From the NCBI RefSeq assembly GCF_009569385.1, contig NZ_WBOF01000002.1, positions 372,001-436,000 on the forward strand: a stretch of DNA of 64,000 nucleotides, written 5' to 3'. The DNA is from Streptomyces kaniharaensis (GTDB lineage: Bacteria > Actinomycetota > Actinomycetes > Streptomycetales > Streptomycetaceae). Of the stretch, positions 44,260 to 52,888 are shown piece by piece. Both the position numbers and the translations under genes were made by a program. The notes below the pieces were generated by a model. It made no database searches. It worked only from the letters and a program-made list of their open reading frames with translations, and was not told the DNA's origin. The first letter of the stretch is position 1. The number at the start of each line of letters is the position of its first letter.

Positions 44260-44787
44260 ATGCTGATATCCCGCTCCCGGACGGCAGTCCTGGCCTGCGC
44301 CGTCGGCGCCCTGACCGCAGCAGGCATCGGACTCACATCCCTCACGGCCGCGCAGGCCGCCCCCGGTGCGGACTCGGCGGACATTGCCATGCCCTCCGCC
44401 GTCGAGGACTTCCAGTACCCCGGGGCCGACCGCATCCTCAAAGAACGGAAGATCTCACTGAAGCAGGGCGACGGGCACATCCGCCTCAAGGAGGGCCCGG
44501 ACAACAGCGTGCCGACCGACTGCCAGGCGTCGAACGAGATCTTCATCGAGTCCCGACTCGACAAGCGCGGCTACTGCTTCACCGTCTCCGGCACGAGCGG
44601 CTACCTCGCCATGGAACTGCCGGACGTCTACGGCATCTGGACCGAGGAACGCGCCGTCAGCGCCAGGCTCGTCGCGGGCGGCGAGGAGAAGAAGGTCGAC
44701 GTCAGCCCGAACTCAACCGCGCCCGTCGGTGAAAGCCTGCCCGGCGGAAAGCGCTCCGTCCTCGTCGAACTGCGCGTCACTGGCTGA
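44260..44787 (+). CDS. Secreted protein of unknown function
   Basis: The 175-residue protein has a typical signal peptide (RTAVLACAVGALTAAGIGLTSLTAAQA, cleavage near residue 33). The mature domain contains PSAVEDFQYPGADRILKERKI, KQGDGHIRLKEG and a pair of cysteines (DCQASNEIF; GYCFTVSGTSGYLAMELPD), suggesting a small beta-rich domain stabilised by a disulfide. The ATG at 44260 is preceded by AGAAGAAGG. The family is not recognised. It starts a run of three secreted-protein genes on this strand. Confidence 0.8.
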   Translation: MLISRSRTAVLACAVGALTAAGIGLTSLTAAQAAPGADSADIAMPSAVEDFQYPGADRILKERKISLKQGDGHIRLKEGPDNSVPTDCQASNEIFIESRLDKRGYCFTVSGTSGYLAMELPDVYGIWTEERAVSARLVAGGEEKKVDVSPNSTAPVGESLPGGKRSVLVELRVTG

Positions 44788-44840
44788 TCCCCTACGAACC
44801 TCTAAGTATCGTCTCTCTCATTCTCCCAAGGACTGAACTC

Positions 44841-45080
44841 TTGCCTGGCACCACTCCACGCTCATCGTGGAAGGCGGTACTCCTCACCCCCGCAATAGCG
44901 GCCGGTGCACTCACGGTCTCGCCGGCCAGCGCCACGACCGGCGAGATAGCCGGCGACGGTGCGTACGCGTCCATCTACAACCGCGACGCCGACTACAACG
45001 CCGGCAGGTGGACCCCCTGGGGCGAGGTCGCCGGCGGCGCCACCAACGCCAAGGCCATCACCGCCACCACCACCAGCTGA
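44841..45080 (+). CDS. Short secreted peptide, possibly a truncated lectin-like protein
   Basis: The 79-residue protein begins with TTG at 44841, with AAGGA upstream. A signal peptide (VLLTPAIAAGALTVSPASA) precedes a short mature part with RWTPWGEVAGGATNAKAITATTTS. The RWTPWGEVAGGA block resembles one blade of tachylectin/PLL-like beta-propellers, so this may be the surviving start of a longer protein. It could also be a genuine small exported peptide. Neighbours on both sides are secreted proteins. Confidence 0.5.
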   Translation: MPGTTPRSSWKAVLLTPAIAAGALTVSPASATTGEIAGDGAYASIYNRDADYNAGRWTPWGEVAGGATNAKAITATTTS

Positions 45081-45149
45081 CCCAGTCAATGCGCCCTGCC
45101 CCCGGGGCCGGGGCGCCAACTCTCACGCGTTCCAGGAAGAAACTAACCA

Positions 45150-46328
45150 ATGCTATTCACCTCGCGGCCGGCACGGACGGGCAGCCTGACTGCCGTTCTC
45201 GCCGCTGGCGCACTCACCACCTTCGCCTCCGTCCCGGCCGGCGCCGCCGTCGGTGACAGCGTGCCGAACGGCACGTACGCGTTCACCACCAAGCTGGACA
45301 TCGGCGGCCAGCGCTCGTGCACCGGTTCGCTGGTGGACCCGTACTGGGTGCTGACGGCGAGCAGCTGTTTCGCCGACGACCCGGCGCAGCCGCAGGCGCT
45401 GCAGGCCGGTGCGCCGAAGCTGAAGACGGTCGCGACGGTTGGACGCACCGACCTGACGACCAACGCCGGGTTCACGTCCGAGGTGACCCAGCTGGTGCCT
45501 CGTGCCGACCGCGACCTGGTGCTGGTGAAGCTCGCCCAGCCGGCCCAGGGCATCCCCACCGTCAAGGTGGGCGCCGCGCCGACCGCCGGTGAGACCCTCA
45601 CCGTGGCCGGCTACGGCCGCACCAAGGACGAGTGGGTGCCGAACACGCTGCACAGCGCCTCGTTCACCGTGCAGTCCTCGACCGCCACCACCGTCGCCGT
45701 CACCGGCAAGACGGCCGGCAAGGACGCGATCTGCAAGGGTGACACCGGCGGTCCGGCGCTGCGCGCCACGGCGGGCGGCGCCGTGGAGCTGGCGGGCGTC
45801 AACAGCCTGTCCTGGCAGGGTGGTTGCCTCGGTTCCGGCGCGGAGACCCGGACCGGCGCGGTGGAGACCCGGGTGGACGACCTGGCGAGCTGGGTGTTCG
45901 ACACCCGGCTGCACACGGCCTCGCTGAAGAACAACTACAGCGGCCTGTGCGCCTACGTGCCGTGGCAGACGCCGCAGGACATGGCCAACCTGGTCCAGGT
46001 CGGCTGCGACCGCCAGTACGTCGACCAGATCTGGGACCTCCAGAAGGTCGACGGCGGCTACTCGCTGCGCAACGTCAAGTCCAACAAGTGCGCCTACGTG
46101 CCGTGGCAGACGCCGAACAACGGCGCCGAGGTGGTCCAGATCTTCTGCGACCCGCAGTACGCCGACCAGGTGTGGAAGCTGGAGCCGGTGAACGGCGGCG
46201 GCTACCAGCTGCGCAACGTCAAGAGCAACAAGTGCATGATCGGCTGGTCGCCGGAGGCGGCAGCCGGCCAGAAGCTGACCCAGTTCGACTGCATCCCGGA
46301 GTACGCGGACCAGGTCTGGACGATCTGA
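45150..46328 (+). CDS. Secreted trypsin-fold pseudoprotease with ricin-like C-terminus
   Basis: The 392-residue protein has a signal peptide (LTAVLAAGALTTFASVPAGAA), an S1-peptidase fold and a C-terminal Trp/Cys repeat region (GLCAYVPWQTPQDMANLVQVGCD; KCAYVPWQTPNNGAEVVQIFCD; KCMIGWSPEAAAGQKLTQFDC), each repeat ending in DQxW as in RICIN domains. The catalytic His motif TAAHC reads TASSCF, and the Ser motif GDSGGP reads GDTGGP; only the Asp (RDLVLVKL) remains. It is therefore probably a non-catalytic binding protein. The ATG at 45150 has AGGAAGA upstream, and a hairpin follows the stop. Confidence 0.85.
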   Translation: MLFTSRPARTGSLTAVLAAGALTTFASVPAGAAVGDSVPNGTYAFTTKLDIGGQRSCTGSLVDPYWVLTASSCFADDPAQPQALQAGAPKLKTVATVGRTDLTTNAGFTSEVTQLVPRADRDLVLVKLAQPAQGIPTVKVGAAPTAGETLTVAGYGRTKDEWVPNTLHSASFTVQSSTATTVAVTGKTAGKDAICKGDTGGPALRATAGGAVELAGVNSLSWQGGCLGSGAETRTGAVETRVDDLASWVFDTRLHTASLKNNYSGLCAYVPWQTPQDMANLVQVGCDRQYVDQIWDLQKVDGGYSLRNVKSNKCAYVPWQTPNNGAEVVQIFCDPQYADQVWKLEPVNGGGYQLRNVKSNKCMIGWSPEAAAGQKLTQFDCIPEYADQVWTI

Positions 46329-46343
46329 CTGTAAGTCACCACC

Positions 46344-46379
46344 GAGCGGCGTCCGACAGTCCCAGGTTGGACGCCGCTC
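46344..46379 (+). terminator. Hairpin terminator after the trypsin-fold gene
   Basis: GAGCGGCGTCC (46344-46354) pairs perfectly with its complement at 46369-46379 around a 14-base loop, 15 bases after the stop codon. Confidence 0.7.
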
Positions 46380-46519
46380 CGCTTGTCGTGGGCCTCAGTT
46401 ACGCGCCGGTCACCTGCTGGGACCAGCTGATGAGGGTGACGCCCGGGTTGCTCCGGTGAAGGACGCCACCGGCTCGAACGGCTCCGAACCCGACCTGTAG
46501 CCGTCACGTGACGCCTCCA

Positions 46520-46774
46520 CCTCACAGATCCCGGCCACCAGGGTGCTGCACAACGAGCCGGCCCACACCTGGCGGCGGGCAATCCAGCGGTTCTTCCAGG
46601 AGGCCGAACGCGGCGACGTCCTCCTGCTCCACCTCCCCTGCCACGGGCGCAAGGATAACCGCAACCGGCTCTATTTCGTCGCCCGCGACAGCGAGTTCGA
46701 CATGGTCGAGGCCACCTCGGTGAGCGCCGAATTCCTCGCCGACTGCATGGACCTGAGCCGCAGCCCGCGCTGCC
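46520..46774 (+). pseudogene. Caspase-like (EACC1-associated type) fragment
   Basis: The frame reads HNEPAHTWRRAIQRFFQEAERGDVLLLHLPCHGRKDNRNRLYFVA, then ATSVSAEFLADCMDLSRSPR. The CHG motif with surrounding strand is the caspase-family His site, of the type associated with bacterial conflict systems. The N-terminus and the segment carrying the catalytic Cys (DCCYSG type) are absent. The frame runs directly into a transposase-type sequence at about 46775, so it was truncated by recombination or insertion. Confidence 0.65.
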
Positions 46775-47010
46775 TGGAGAAGCTCGCCGCGTACCTGGAG
46801 CAGGGGCCGGCCGCGCACGGCTGGATGGAGGACCGGGTGTGGACCGCGGCGAGGGTGGCCACGCTGATCGGTCGGAAGTTCCAGGTGTTCTACAGCGTCT
46901 CGGGTGCCACGAGCTGATGCACCGGCTCGGCTTCAGCCCGCAGGTTCCCGCGCGGCGGGTCGCCGAGCGCGACGAGCAGTCCGTCGCCGCGTGGAAGGAG
47001 CCTCATGAAG
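46775..47010 (+). pseudogene. Winged-helix transposase fragment (IS630-like), frameshifted
   Basis: The sequence continues from the caspase fragment as LEKLAAYLEQGPAAHGWMEDRVWTAARVATLIGRKFQVFYSVSGAT. It shifts by one base near 46912 to give LMHRLGFSPQVPARRVAERDEQSVAAWKE. These are the N-terminal winged-helix segments of IS630-type transposases; the DDE domain is missing. Confidence 0.65.
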
Positions 47011-47426
47011 CGGTGAGCGGCGACCGGGGAAGCCCTCGGCGGCGCCTACTTCTCGTGCTCGGACGGCCTCATCGTCCGCGACGCCGGCATCAGCAATATG
47101 ACCCCAGGTCCTTGTCGGCCTGGTGGAGTCCGGCGACTTCACGCACATCCTTCAACGCATCGACGAATGACCGCAGCCCCGGTCCACGATGAGCTGATTC
47201 TGAACCACCAGTGAGCTGCCCTGGCCGAGCCTGGGACATCCATCCTGAGGACACGATGCTCTCCGAATACCAATGACGTCGTCGGCCTCGGCGTCGTCAA
47301 TCTCGGCCCACCGGATCCCGGTCGCGCTGCGGGGTACCCAGGGCGGATGGCCACGCTCCAGGGCGGGCAGCGGCCGGGATTCCGGTGCCTTGTGGTGCGA
47401 GCAGCCCGCGATCACGAGGTCGCCGA
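47011..47426. other. Eroded stretch with a short coding relic
   Basis: On the plus strand, around 47040-47100, the frame EALGGAYFSCSDGLIVRDAGISNM appears. One frame over it continues as QVLVGLVESGDFTHILQRIDE before TGA at 47168. It looks like the tail of an unrecognised gene with one frameshift. Nothing else is supported up to the FGE-domain pseudogene. Confidence 0.35.
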
Positions 47427-47966
47427 TCACGCCGCTCTCACCACCCGGAAGCCGATGCCGGGCGAGATGAGCTCGGCGGGGGCGGCGTTCAAGAACGTGC
47501 ATCTGGCGTACAGCGGGAGCGAGTTGTAGGAGCCGCCCCGGATCGCGAAGCCGTCGCCGATCGTGGCCGACGACGTCCACTCCCAGCAGTTGCCCGCCAT
47601 GTCCCACAGACCGTCCGGGGTTCGCCCGTCGGGGTGGGAGTTCACGGGGGTGAGCCGTCCGCGTGTGCCACGCAGGTTCGCCCGCGTTTGGTCCGGGTCC
47701 TCGCCGCCCCACGGGTACGGACGGCGCTCGGCCCCGGAGGCCGCCTACTCCCACTCCTTCGACAGCGGCAGCCGTCCGCCCAGGTCGGCCGCGATCCGGG
47801 CCGCCTGCGCATGGGCCACTGCGACCAGTGGCCGGTGATCCGGCCCGAGCCCGAGCTGGAAGGGCGTCAGCGGTGCGGCCGTCCACTCGAGGTCGGCCAC
47901 CTTCACCGGTTTCCGGCGGTCGCCGAACAGGCACGTCCCGCCCGCCACCGGCACCCAGGCGAGCAA
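47427..47966 (-). pseudogene. FGE-sulfatase-domain protein interrupted by an in-frame amber codon
   Basis: Reading from a TTG at 47966: WVPVAGGTCLFGDRRKPVKVADLEW, LGGRLPLSKEWE, then TAG at 47745-47747. The same frame continues with AASGAERRPYPWGGEDPDQTRANLRG, DGLWDMAGNCWEWTSS, RGGSYNSLPLYARCTFLN and GIGFRVVRAA. These are the conserved blocks of formylglycine-generating-enzyme/EgtB-like domains, where the stop codon replaces the expected Tyr of EWEYAA. Except for this one codon the ~179-residue domain is intact. The enzyme substrate is unknown. Confidence 0.75.
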
Positions 47967-48051
47967 GCGTCCGGTGCTGCCCGCAGCTCGGGCCCTCGGC
48001 GCACGCCGAGCACGTCGCGGTCGCCGCGATCCTCCATGACGTCCGAAGCCT

Positions 48052-48154
48052 GGCGCCCACCCGACGCGACAGCCGGACCGCAGGCGTGCCCATCACCAGC
48101 CCGAGCAGCCGAAACGGCCCGCCGAATGAACCGACGGGCCGTCACGAAAGATCG
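48052..48154. repeat. Second IS1380-family right-end remnant
   Basis: GGCGCCCACCCGACGCGACA and the following GAAACGGCCCGCC ... CCGTCACGAAAGATCGAT repeat the 3' end of the intact IS1380 copy (compare 38515-38630), with scattered differences. No transposase gene precedes it. It lies between the decayed FGE gene and the inverted repeat at 48158. Confidence 0.7.
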
Positions 48155-48157
48155 ATG

Positions 48158-48218
48158 CTAGTACAGCGTCAGGCAATTTCTGCGCGACAGGGCGAAGGAT
48201 TGCCTGACGCTGTACTAG
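48158..48218. repeat. Perfect 20-bp inverted repeat
   Basis: CTAGTACAGCGTCAGGCAAT at 48158-48177 is exactly complementary to 48199-48218, with a 21-base spacer. It lies 7 bases beyond the stop of the small secreted protein gene and directly after an IS1380 end. It could be a terminator for that gene (minus strand) or a pair of transposon ends. It lacks a T tail. Confidence 0.8.
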
Positions 48219-48224
48219 GCATTG

Positions 48225-48569
48225 TCAGGCGCCGAGCCCAAGGCCCCAACCCGCATTGCTGGGACCGTAGGTGTACGGGCAGGTGATGGAGTAGGTGTAG
48301 TGCTGGGGACCATCCAGCGTGCCGGTCCACACCTTGGTGAAGTCACCGATCCAGGGAATGGCCCCCTTGCAGTCCACGCGCAGGTAGTACGTGGCGGTCG
48401 AGTTCACGTCGCAGCTGAAGTTCATCGTGCGTCCGTTCTGCGCCGTCGTGCACGAGATCGACGGCGAATCCGCCGAAGCAGGGCCCGCCAGGGCAAGGCT
48501 GACGCCCACCAGTGATGCGCCAGTCAGTGCCACGGCGGCACCCTTGCGAGCTATTCCAGAAAACAGCAT
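48225..48569 (-). CDS. Small secreted Cys-containing protein
   Basis: The 114-residue protein has a signal peptide (GAAVALTGASLVGVSLALAGPASA, cleavage near 34). The mature ~80 residues carry four cysteines (ISCTTAQN; NFSCDVNS; RVDCKGAIPW; SITCPYTYG), consistent with a disulfide-bonded beta domain. The ATG at 48569 follows AGGGGGAG. The family is not recognised. A sigma-70-like promoter is visible just upstream. Confidence 0.8.
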   Translation of the reverse strand: MLFSGIARKGAAVALTGASLVGVSLALAGPASADSPSISCTTAQNGRTMNFSCDVNSTATYYLRVDCKGAIPWIGDFTKVWTGTLDGPQHYTYSITCPYTYGPSNAGWGLGLGA

Positions 48570-48598
48570 GGTTACTCCCCCTGTTTGATTGTCACCTT

Positions 48599-48628
48599 GC
48601 TATAGGATTCCAACAGTGCCAATGGCAA
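48599..48628 (-). promoter_or_regulatory. Sigma-70-type promoter for the small secreted protein gene
   Basis: On the minus strand TTGCCA (48628-48623) and TATAGC (48604-48599) are separated by 18 bases and lie about 30 bases before the start codon, in a locally AT-richer stretch. Confidence 0.5.
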
Positions 48629-48816
48629 TGACCTTGGAGTTGTGCGCCACACGGCTCTGCTGCTCACCCAGCTTTCCATCGACCTCTCTGACCGGAAAGG
48701 GCATCCGAGAATAGGCTCATGGACCCGATCTCTTCCGCGCCCTCACGTGATACCACGATAGTTCCGAAGTCGCGTGAATAGATTGGCACTGGGTCGACAG
48801 TTCCTTGGTTGTGCAT

Positions 48817-49824
48817 CTACTCGGCTGTCAGCGCGAACGCCTGGTGCCGGTGCTCGCTGGGCGAGATCCCGTACGCGGCCCGGAAGGCTCGGCTGAAGTC
48901 GTCGGCCCGGGGGATGCCCCACTGGGCGGCGACGATGTGGATCGGCACGGCGCGCAGCGCAGGATCGGCCAGGTCGTGGTGGGCTTTCTTCAGCCGCTGG
49001 CTGCGGATCCAGGCGGCGACAGTCTCGCCCTGCGACTCCTGGGTGAAGACACGGTGCAGGTAGCTGAGGGAGATGTGGTGGGCGGCGGCGACCGTGGCCG
49101 GGGTCAGATCCGGGTCGTGGAGGTTGTGGCGGATGAACCTGCGGACGCTCTCCATCAGGGCCCGCCGCCGGGTTTCCTGCGGCAGGGCGGGGAGGGCGTC
49201 GAGTTCCCTTGCGATCCAGGCCGCCACCAGGTCGACCACGACCGTCCCGAGGCGGGCCGCCTCGGCCGGCTGCAGGGTGTGGGCCTGACGCTCCAGCCCG
49301 ATCAGGAAGTGCGCCAGTACTGCGCCCGAGCCCACGTTCGCCGACAATCCACGGCCGAGCAGGTCGCGCACCAGGCAGCCAGGCACCGGCAGCAACGGCT
49401 GGGGGATGTCGATGCCCAACCCGGCCGCGTGGGCGTCCTCCGGACCGGCGCCGAAGACCCTCACGTCGTACGGGGTCGTGTTGTCCACCAGCGACAGCTC
49501 CCCGGGGCCGATCTTGTCTCGCTGGTCCTCCCCGCGCCGTAGTGCCTGGGCACCGGAGGTCAGCAGGGTCAGGTGATACAGCTCCGGACTGTCCGCGCGC
49601 CGCACCATTCGCTCGTTGCGGACGAAGCGGACGGACCGGAACGATGTCCAGAACATCGCCACGGGACCCAGTTCCGACCACCGCAACTCCGCGTCGAAGC
49701 TGTCCGCGTGCGCACTCGTCGCATCGCAATCCCGCGTTTTGCCCAGCACGTCCCGCCAGTACTCGAAACGCTCCTTCGCCGGCAAACCCTCGTCCCACGG
49801 AGCCCCCGGGACATCAACCGCCAT
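48817..49824 (-). CDS. AraC-family transcriptional regulator
   Basis: The 335-residue protein has an N-terminal AraC-binding-like domain (ERFEYWRDVLGKT; YHLTLLTSGAQAL; PGELSLVDNTTPYDVRVFG). Its C-terminal double HTH reads MESVRRFIRHNLHDPDLTPATVAAAHHISLSYLHRVFTQE and RADDFSRAFRAAYGISPSEHR. Such proteins resemble the AraC regulators that bind through an AraC_binding_2 domain. I chose the ATG at 49824 with GGAGGGG upstream; a GTG six bases earlier is also possible. The target genes and ligand are not evident; neighbouring genes are stress-related. Confidence 0.9.
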   Translation of the reverse strand: MAVDVPGAPWDEGLPAKERFEYWRDVLGKTRDCDATSAHADSFDAELRWSELGPVAMFWTSFRSVRFVRNERMVRRADSPELYHLTLLTSGAQALRRGEDQRDKIGPGELSLVDNTTPYDVRVFGAGPEDAHAAGLGIDIPQPLLPVPGCLVRDLLGRGLSANVGSGAVLAHFLIGLERQAHTLQPAEAARLGTVVVDLVAAWIARELDALPALPQETRRRALMESVRRFIRHNLHDPDLTPATVAAAHHISLSYLHRVFTQESQGETVAAWIRSQRLKKAHHDLADPALRAVPIHIVAAQWGIPRADDFSRAFRAAYGISPSEHRHQAFALTAE

Positions 49825-50565
49825 CTCCACCCCTCCAGCAAGCACTCCCCCGCCGAACCGGCGAGGTTCCCCGACGACATCATCATCTACAGCAATGTCC
49901 ACGCCAAGTACGCACCCGAAGGAAACCGGAGTGCCAACGGAACCGGCCCCGTGACGGCGGCCCACAGGGGGCCCCGATCAAGTGACCTGTTGTGGGTCCG
50001 CTCGGAGAGACGGGCAGGGGGCGGGTTCTCGCAAGAGGCGCTGATCGCGGGCTCGTGACCGCGACGGCCCGTTCCTGCTGGCCATGTCTGTAGGCCGGCT
50101 CGGCAAGTGAGGTTCCCCCGGGGTGCGGAAGGTTGCCGGATATGGCCTGATTGGCCGTGAGAAGGGAGCCTCTGCCATGGCTGCACCGATGAAGTGAGCT
50201 TGCTCCGCTTTGACGGACACCGTTGGTGTGGTGGCCAGGTCGACGGCGGCGACGCCACCTTCGAGACCGCAGCCCCGACCTGGGAGGCCTTCGACGCCTC
50301 TGCCTGGACGTTCACCACCCGCGAGCGTGCGGGGACACCGGTGGAGGTCCCCGTCACCGCGGCAGTGCGCAACTGGGTGCCGGGGAGATGGCATCACCGG
50401 AGTGCTCCGCGTCCGGGTGCCCCATCACGCCCGTCCTTCCGCCGCGACCGACCGGTGCTGTCCGGAGGGCGGCTCAGGAAGGAGATCCACCTCCGGGGAT
50501 GCGAACGATACCGGTCGGCCGCCGTCGAAGTCGTCGATGGCGGCCCAGGGGACTCCGGCGGTGGG
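49825..50565. other. Intergenic stretch without a supported gene
   Basis: No convincing gene is visible. A plus-strand frame near 50200-50400 (RFDGHRWCGGQVDGGDATFETAAPTWEAFDASAWTF) looks protein-like but has no recognised relative and runs on as antisense of the CBS gene. It is probably a relic. Confidence 0.45.
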
Positions 50566-51237
50566 TCAGCCGACCCGGTGCAGGGCGGCGGCCTCCGTGC
50601 GGTGGCTGAGGTGGCTGGTGACGTCGACGACGCCGTCCACGCTTCGGCACAGGCGCTCGACCACCGGCGCCTGGCCATGGTGGTCGAGCGTGCCGGTGAG
50701 GGTGACACGGCCGTTGTGGACCTGGACGTCGAGCGCGTCCGGGTCGATGCCGAGGACGCGGCGCAGGACCTCGGCCCGGATCTCCTCGCGGATCGCCGTG
50801 TCGTGCCGGAGGAACACGCGGAGCAGGTCGCTGCGGCTGACGATGCCCACCAGGCGGCCGGCCTCGTCGACGACGGGCAGGCGCTTGGCGCGCTCGCTCT
50901 GCATCAGGCGGGCCGCTTCGACGACCGTCCATTCCGGGCGCGCGCACACGGCCGGGGCGGTCATCAGGCCCACGGCGGTGGTGGCCCGGCTGCGGGCGCG
51001 CTCGCGGGGCGGTAGGTCCGGGGTGAGGAGCAGTCCGGCGGGGTCTTCCTGGGCGGCCTCGTTGAGCAGCAGGTCGGCCTCGGAGACCAGGCCGAGCGGC
51101 CGGTCCTCCTGATCGAGGACAGGCACGGCGGTGATGTCGTGCTCGGCGAGCAGCCGGGCGATCTCCTTGAACCCGGTGTCAGGCCGTACGTGCACGACGG
51201 CCGACGTCATCAGTTCTCCCACGATCCGGTGTCGCAT
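50566..51237 (-). CDS. CBS-pair protein with C-terminal BON domain
   Basis: The 223-residue protein has two CBS motifs (VGELMTSAVVHVRPDTGFKEIARLLAEHDITAVPVLD and GLMTAPAVCARPEWTVVEAARLMQSERAKRLPVVD), each followed by DRPLGLVSEADLLL-type strands. A BON-like tail follows (AEVLRRVLGIDPDALDVQVHNGRVTLTGTLDHHGQ). CBS pairs bind adenine nucleotides and often signal energy state. It lies about 110 bases after a USP gene on the same strand and probably belongs to the same stress regulon. Confidence 0.92.
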   Translation of the reverse strand: MRHRIVGELMTSAVVHVRPDTGFKEIARLLAEHDITAVPVLDQEDRPLGLVSEADLLLNEAAQEDPAGLLLTPDLPPRERARSRATTAVGLMTAPAVCARPEWTVVEAARLMQSERAKRLPVVDEAGRLVGIVSRSDLLRVFLRHDTAIREEIRAEVLRRVLGIDPDALDVQVHNGRVTLTGTLDHHGQAPVVERLCRSVDGVVDVTSHLSHRTEAAALHRVG

Positions 51238-51345
51238 GGTCGGTTCGCTCCTCTTCGATCGGCGGCACGGCCGCGCGTGTGGGTGCTGGGTGTGCGGGTC
51301 GCTGGGTGTGCGGGTGTGGGCCGGCGGGCCGGTGCGCCGGCCGGG

Positions 51346-51792
51346 TCAGTCGTTCCGGTGGCGAACCACGATGACCGGGCAGGGCGCGTGCTGGACGCAG
51401 TGCTGGCCGACCGAGCCGAGCAGGGCTCCGGCGAAGCCTTCGTGGCCCCTGCTGCCGACGACCAGGAGTTCTGCGCCGTGGGCCGCCTCCAGCAGGCACG
51501 CCGCGGCGCCGCCCTCCTGCACCCGGGTCCTGATCCCGACCGGAGCGCCGGAACCGGTCACCTCCCTGACGCTGTCGTCGAGGACCTTCCGCGCGAGGCC
51601 CGGAAGGTCCTCGTAGGCCTCGATCGGCACCGTCCACCCGGTGGCCACCGGGTGCTGCCACGCGATCAGGGCCTCCACCACGGCACCCTGCATGCGGGCC
51701 TGGCCGACGGCCCACCGGAGTGCGTCAACCGACGCCGGCGATCCGTCTACACCCACCACGATCCGCTGCTCCGGTCCGGTCTGCTCGCTCAC
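51346..51792 (-). CDS. Universal stress protein (single domain)
   Basis: The 148-residue protein has the Usp alpha/beta fold: RIVVGVDGSPASVDALRWAV at the N-terminus and LLVVGSRGHEGFAGALLGSVGQHCVQHAPCPVIVVRH at the end, with the G-2x-G-9x-G(S) ATP-binding signature. The GTG at 51792 has AGGAGAAGG upstream. Two DevR-box-like sequences lie 70-100 bases upstream. It is the first visible gene of a USP-CBS pair. Confidence 0.95.
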   Translation of the reverse strand: MSEQTGPEQRIVVGVDGSPASVDALRWAVGQARMQGAVVEALIAWQHPVATGWTVPIEAYEDLPGLARKVLDDSVREVTGSGAPVGIRTRVQEGGAAACLLEAAHGAELLVVGSRGHEGFAGALLGSVGQHCVQHAPCPVIVVRHRND

Positions 51793-51819
51793 GTGCCTTC
51801 TCCTTCGTGTTCTCGTTGG

Positions 51820-52888
51820 TCACAACCATCGGCACTGCCGGCGAAGTTGCGAAGGACCGAACGGGTCCCGAAGGCCGGGACCTTCAGCCCGGCCCTTGCC
51901 CGGCACAGGGATGCGAGTTCCTTGCCGAAGGCAATGCCGTTCGGTGCGGTCTCGGGCCTGCCGGTCCCGCCCGGACCGCGTGAGCGGCCGAGGCCGGGAT
52001 CCGCGCCATGCCCTCAGCGGGCCCCTTGCGCGGGGGACGACGATCAGCGGACACTTCGCGTGCTCGACCAGGGCATGGCTCACCGACCCGAGGAGCAGAC
52101 CCCGGAAGCCGCCGAGGCCCCGCGAGCCGACGACGAGACACCGGGCCCGAGCGGCCTCGCCCAGCAGTGCTCTCACGGGGCGTCCGAAGACCACCTCGTG
52201 TTCGACCTCGACTCGCGGGTCGCGCTCTTGCGCAACTCGCGTGTTACACACGGCAGTTCGGCCTCATCCCAGCCTGCAGCCTCCGCGCGTGCGGCGGAGG
52301 TCCACCCCGGCCGAGACCGGCAGACCTGGACCACGCGCAGCACGGCCCCGTGTGCCCCGGCCTGCGCGAAGGCGAGTTCCAGAGCCACCAGGGAGCCCGG
52401 CGATCCGTCCACTCCGACGTCGACCAGCGGCCTGGGGGCATTCGCGGCGGTGTCTGCCGCCTCGCGGACGACCGCCACCGGGCAGGGGGCGTGGGAGCTG
52501 AGCGGGATGCCGATCGGCGGGAGCGTGAGCACCTGCTCGACAACCGGCCTGCGCTTGGCTCCGACGACCAGGAGCGAGGCGTCCGCGGCCTGCTCGGCAG
52601 CCCGCGCGCCCGCGGCCCGTCGACCACACGGGTCCCGGTCTCCAGGCTGGGGTGCCGCTCCTCGACGAGCTTGCGTGCCTGTGCCAGGACGATGTCGCCC
52701 CCGCCCCGGACGTGATCGTCCAGCAGGCGCGGGGTGTCCTCGTCCGGATCGGTCCGCGGCCACGCCAGGACGTGGACCAGCCGCAGTGCCCGGCCGGTGC
52801 GGGCGGCCTCGTCCGCCGCCCAGCTCACGGCTCCGCGGCCGGCCGCGGAGCGGCCGACGCCGACGACCAAGGGCCCGGGCACGGGCAC
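51820..52888 (-). pseudogene. Tandem universal stress protein gene broken by frameshifts
   Basis: Reading on the minus strand, the first domain is GPLVVGVGRSAAGRGAVSWAADEA. A frameshift near 52620 leads to AADASLLVVGAKRRPVVEQVL. The second domain begins LVDVGVDGSPGSLVALELAF. Another shift near 52247 leads to RVEVEHEVVFGRPVRALLGEA and LVVGSRGLGGFRGLLLGSVSHALVEHAKCPLIVV. Together this is a two-domain USP of about 300 residues. Two frameshifts make it non-functional unless they are sequencing errors. The stop of the last frame is at 51820; the start is approximate. Confidence 0.75.
51863..51890 (-). promoter_or_regulatory. Putative DevR/DosR-type box pair upstream of the USP gene
   Basis: GGGTCCCGAAGGCC and GGGACCTTCAGCCC lie side by side at 51863-51876 and 51877-51890. 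The second differs from GGGACNNNNGNCCC at one base. They lie about 70-100 bases upstream of the USP start at 51792. Confidence 0.45.

Noticed and set aside
50194..51015. 273-residue plus-strand gene before and across the CBS gene
   Set aside because: Most of it is antisense to the well-supported CBS-BON gene; only the first ~60 residues look protein-like.
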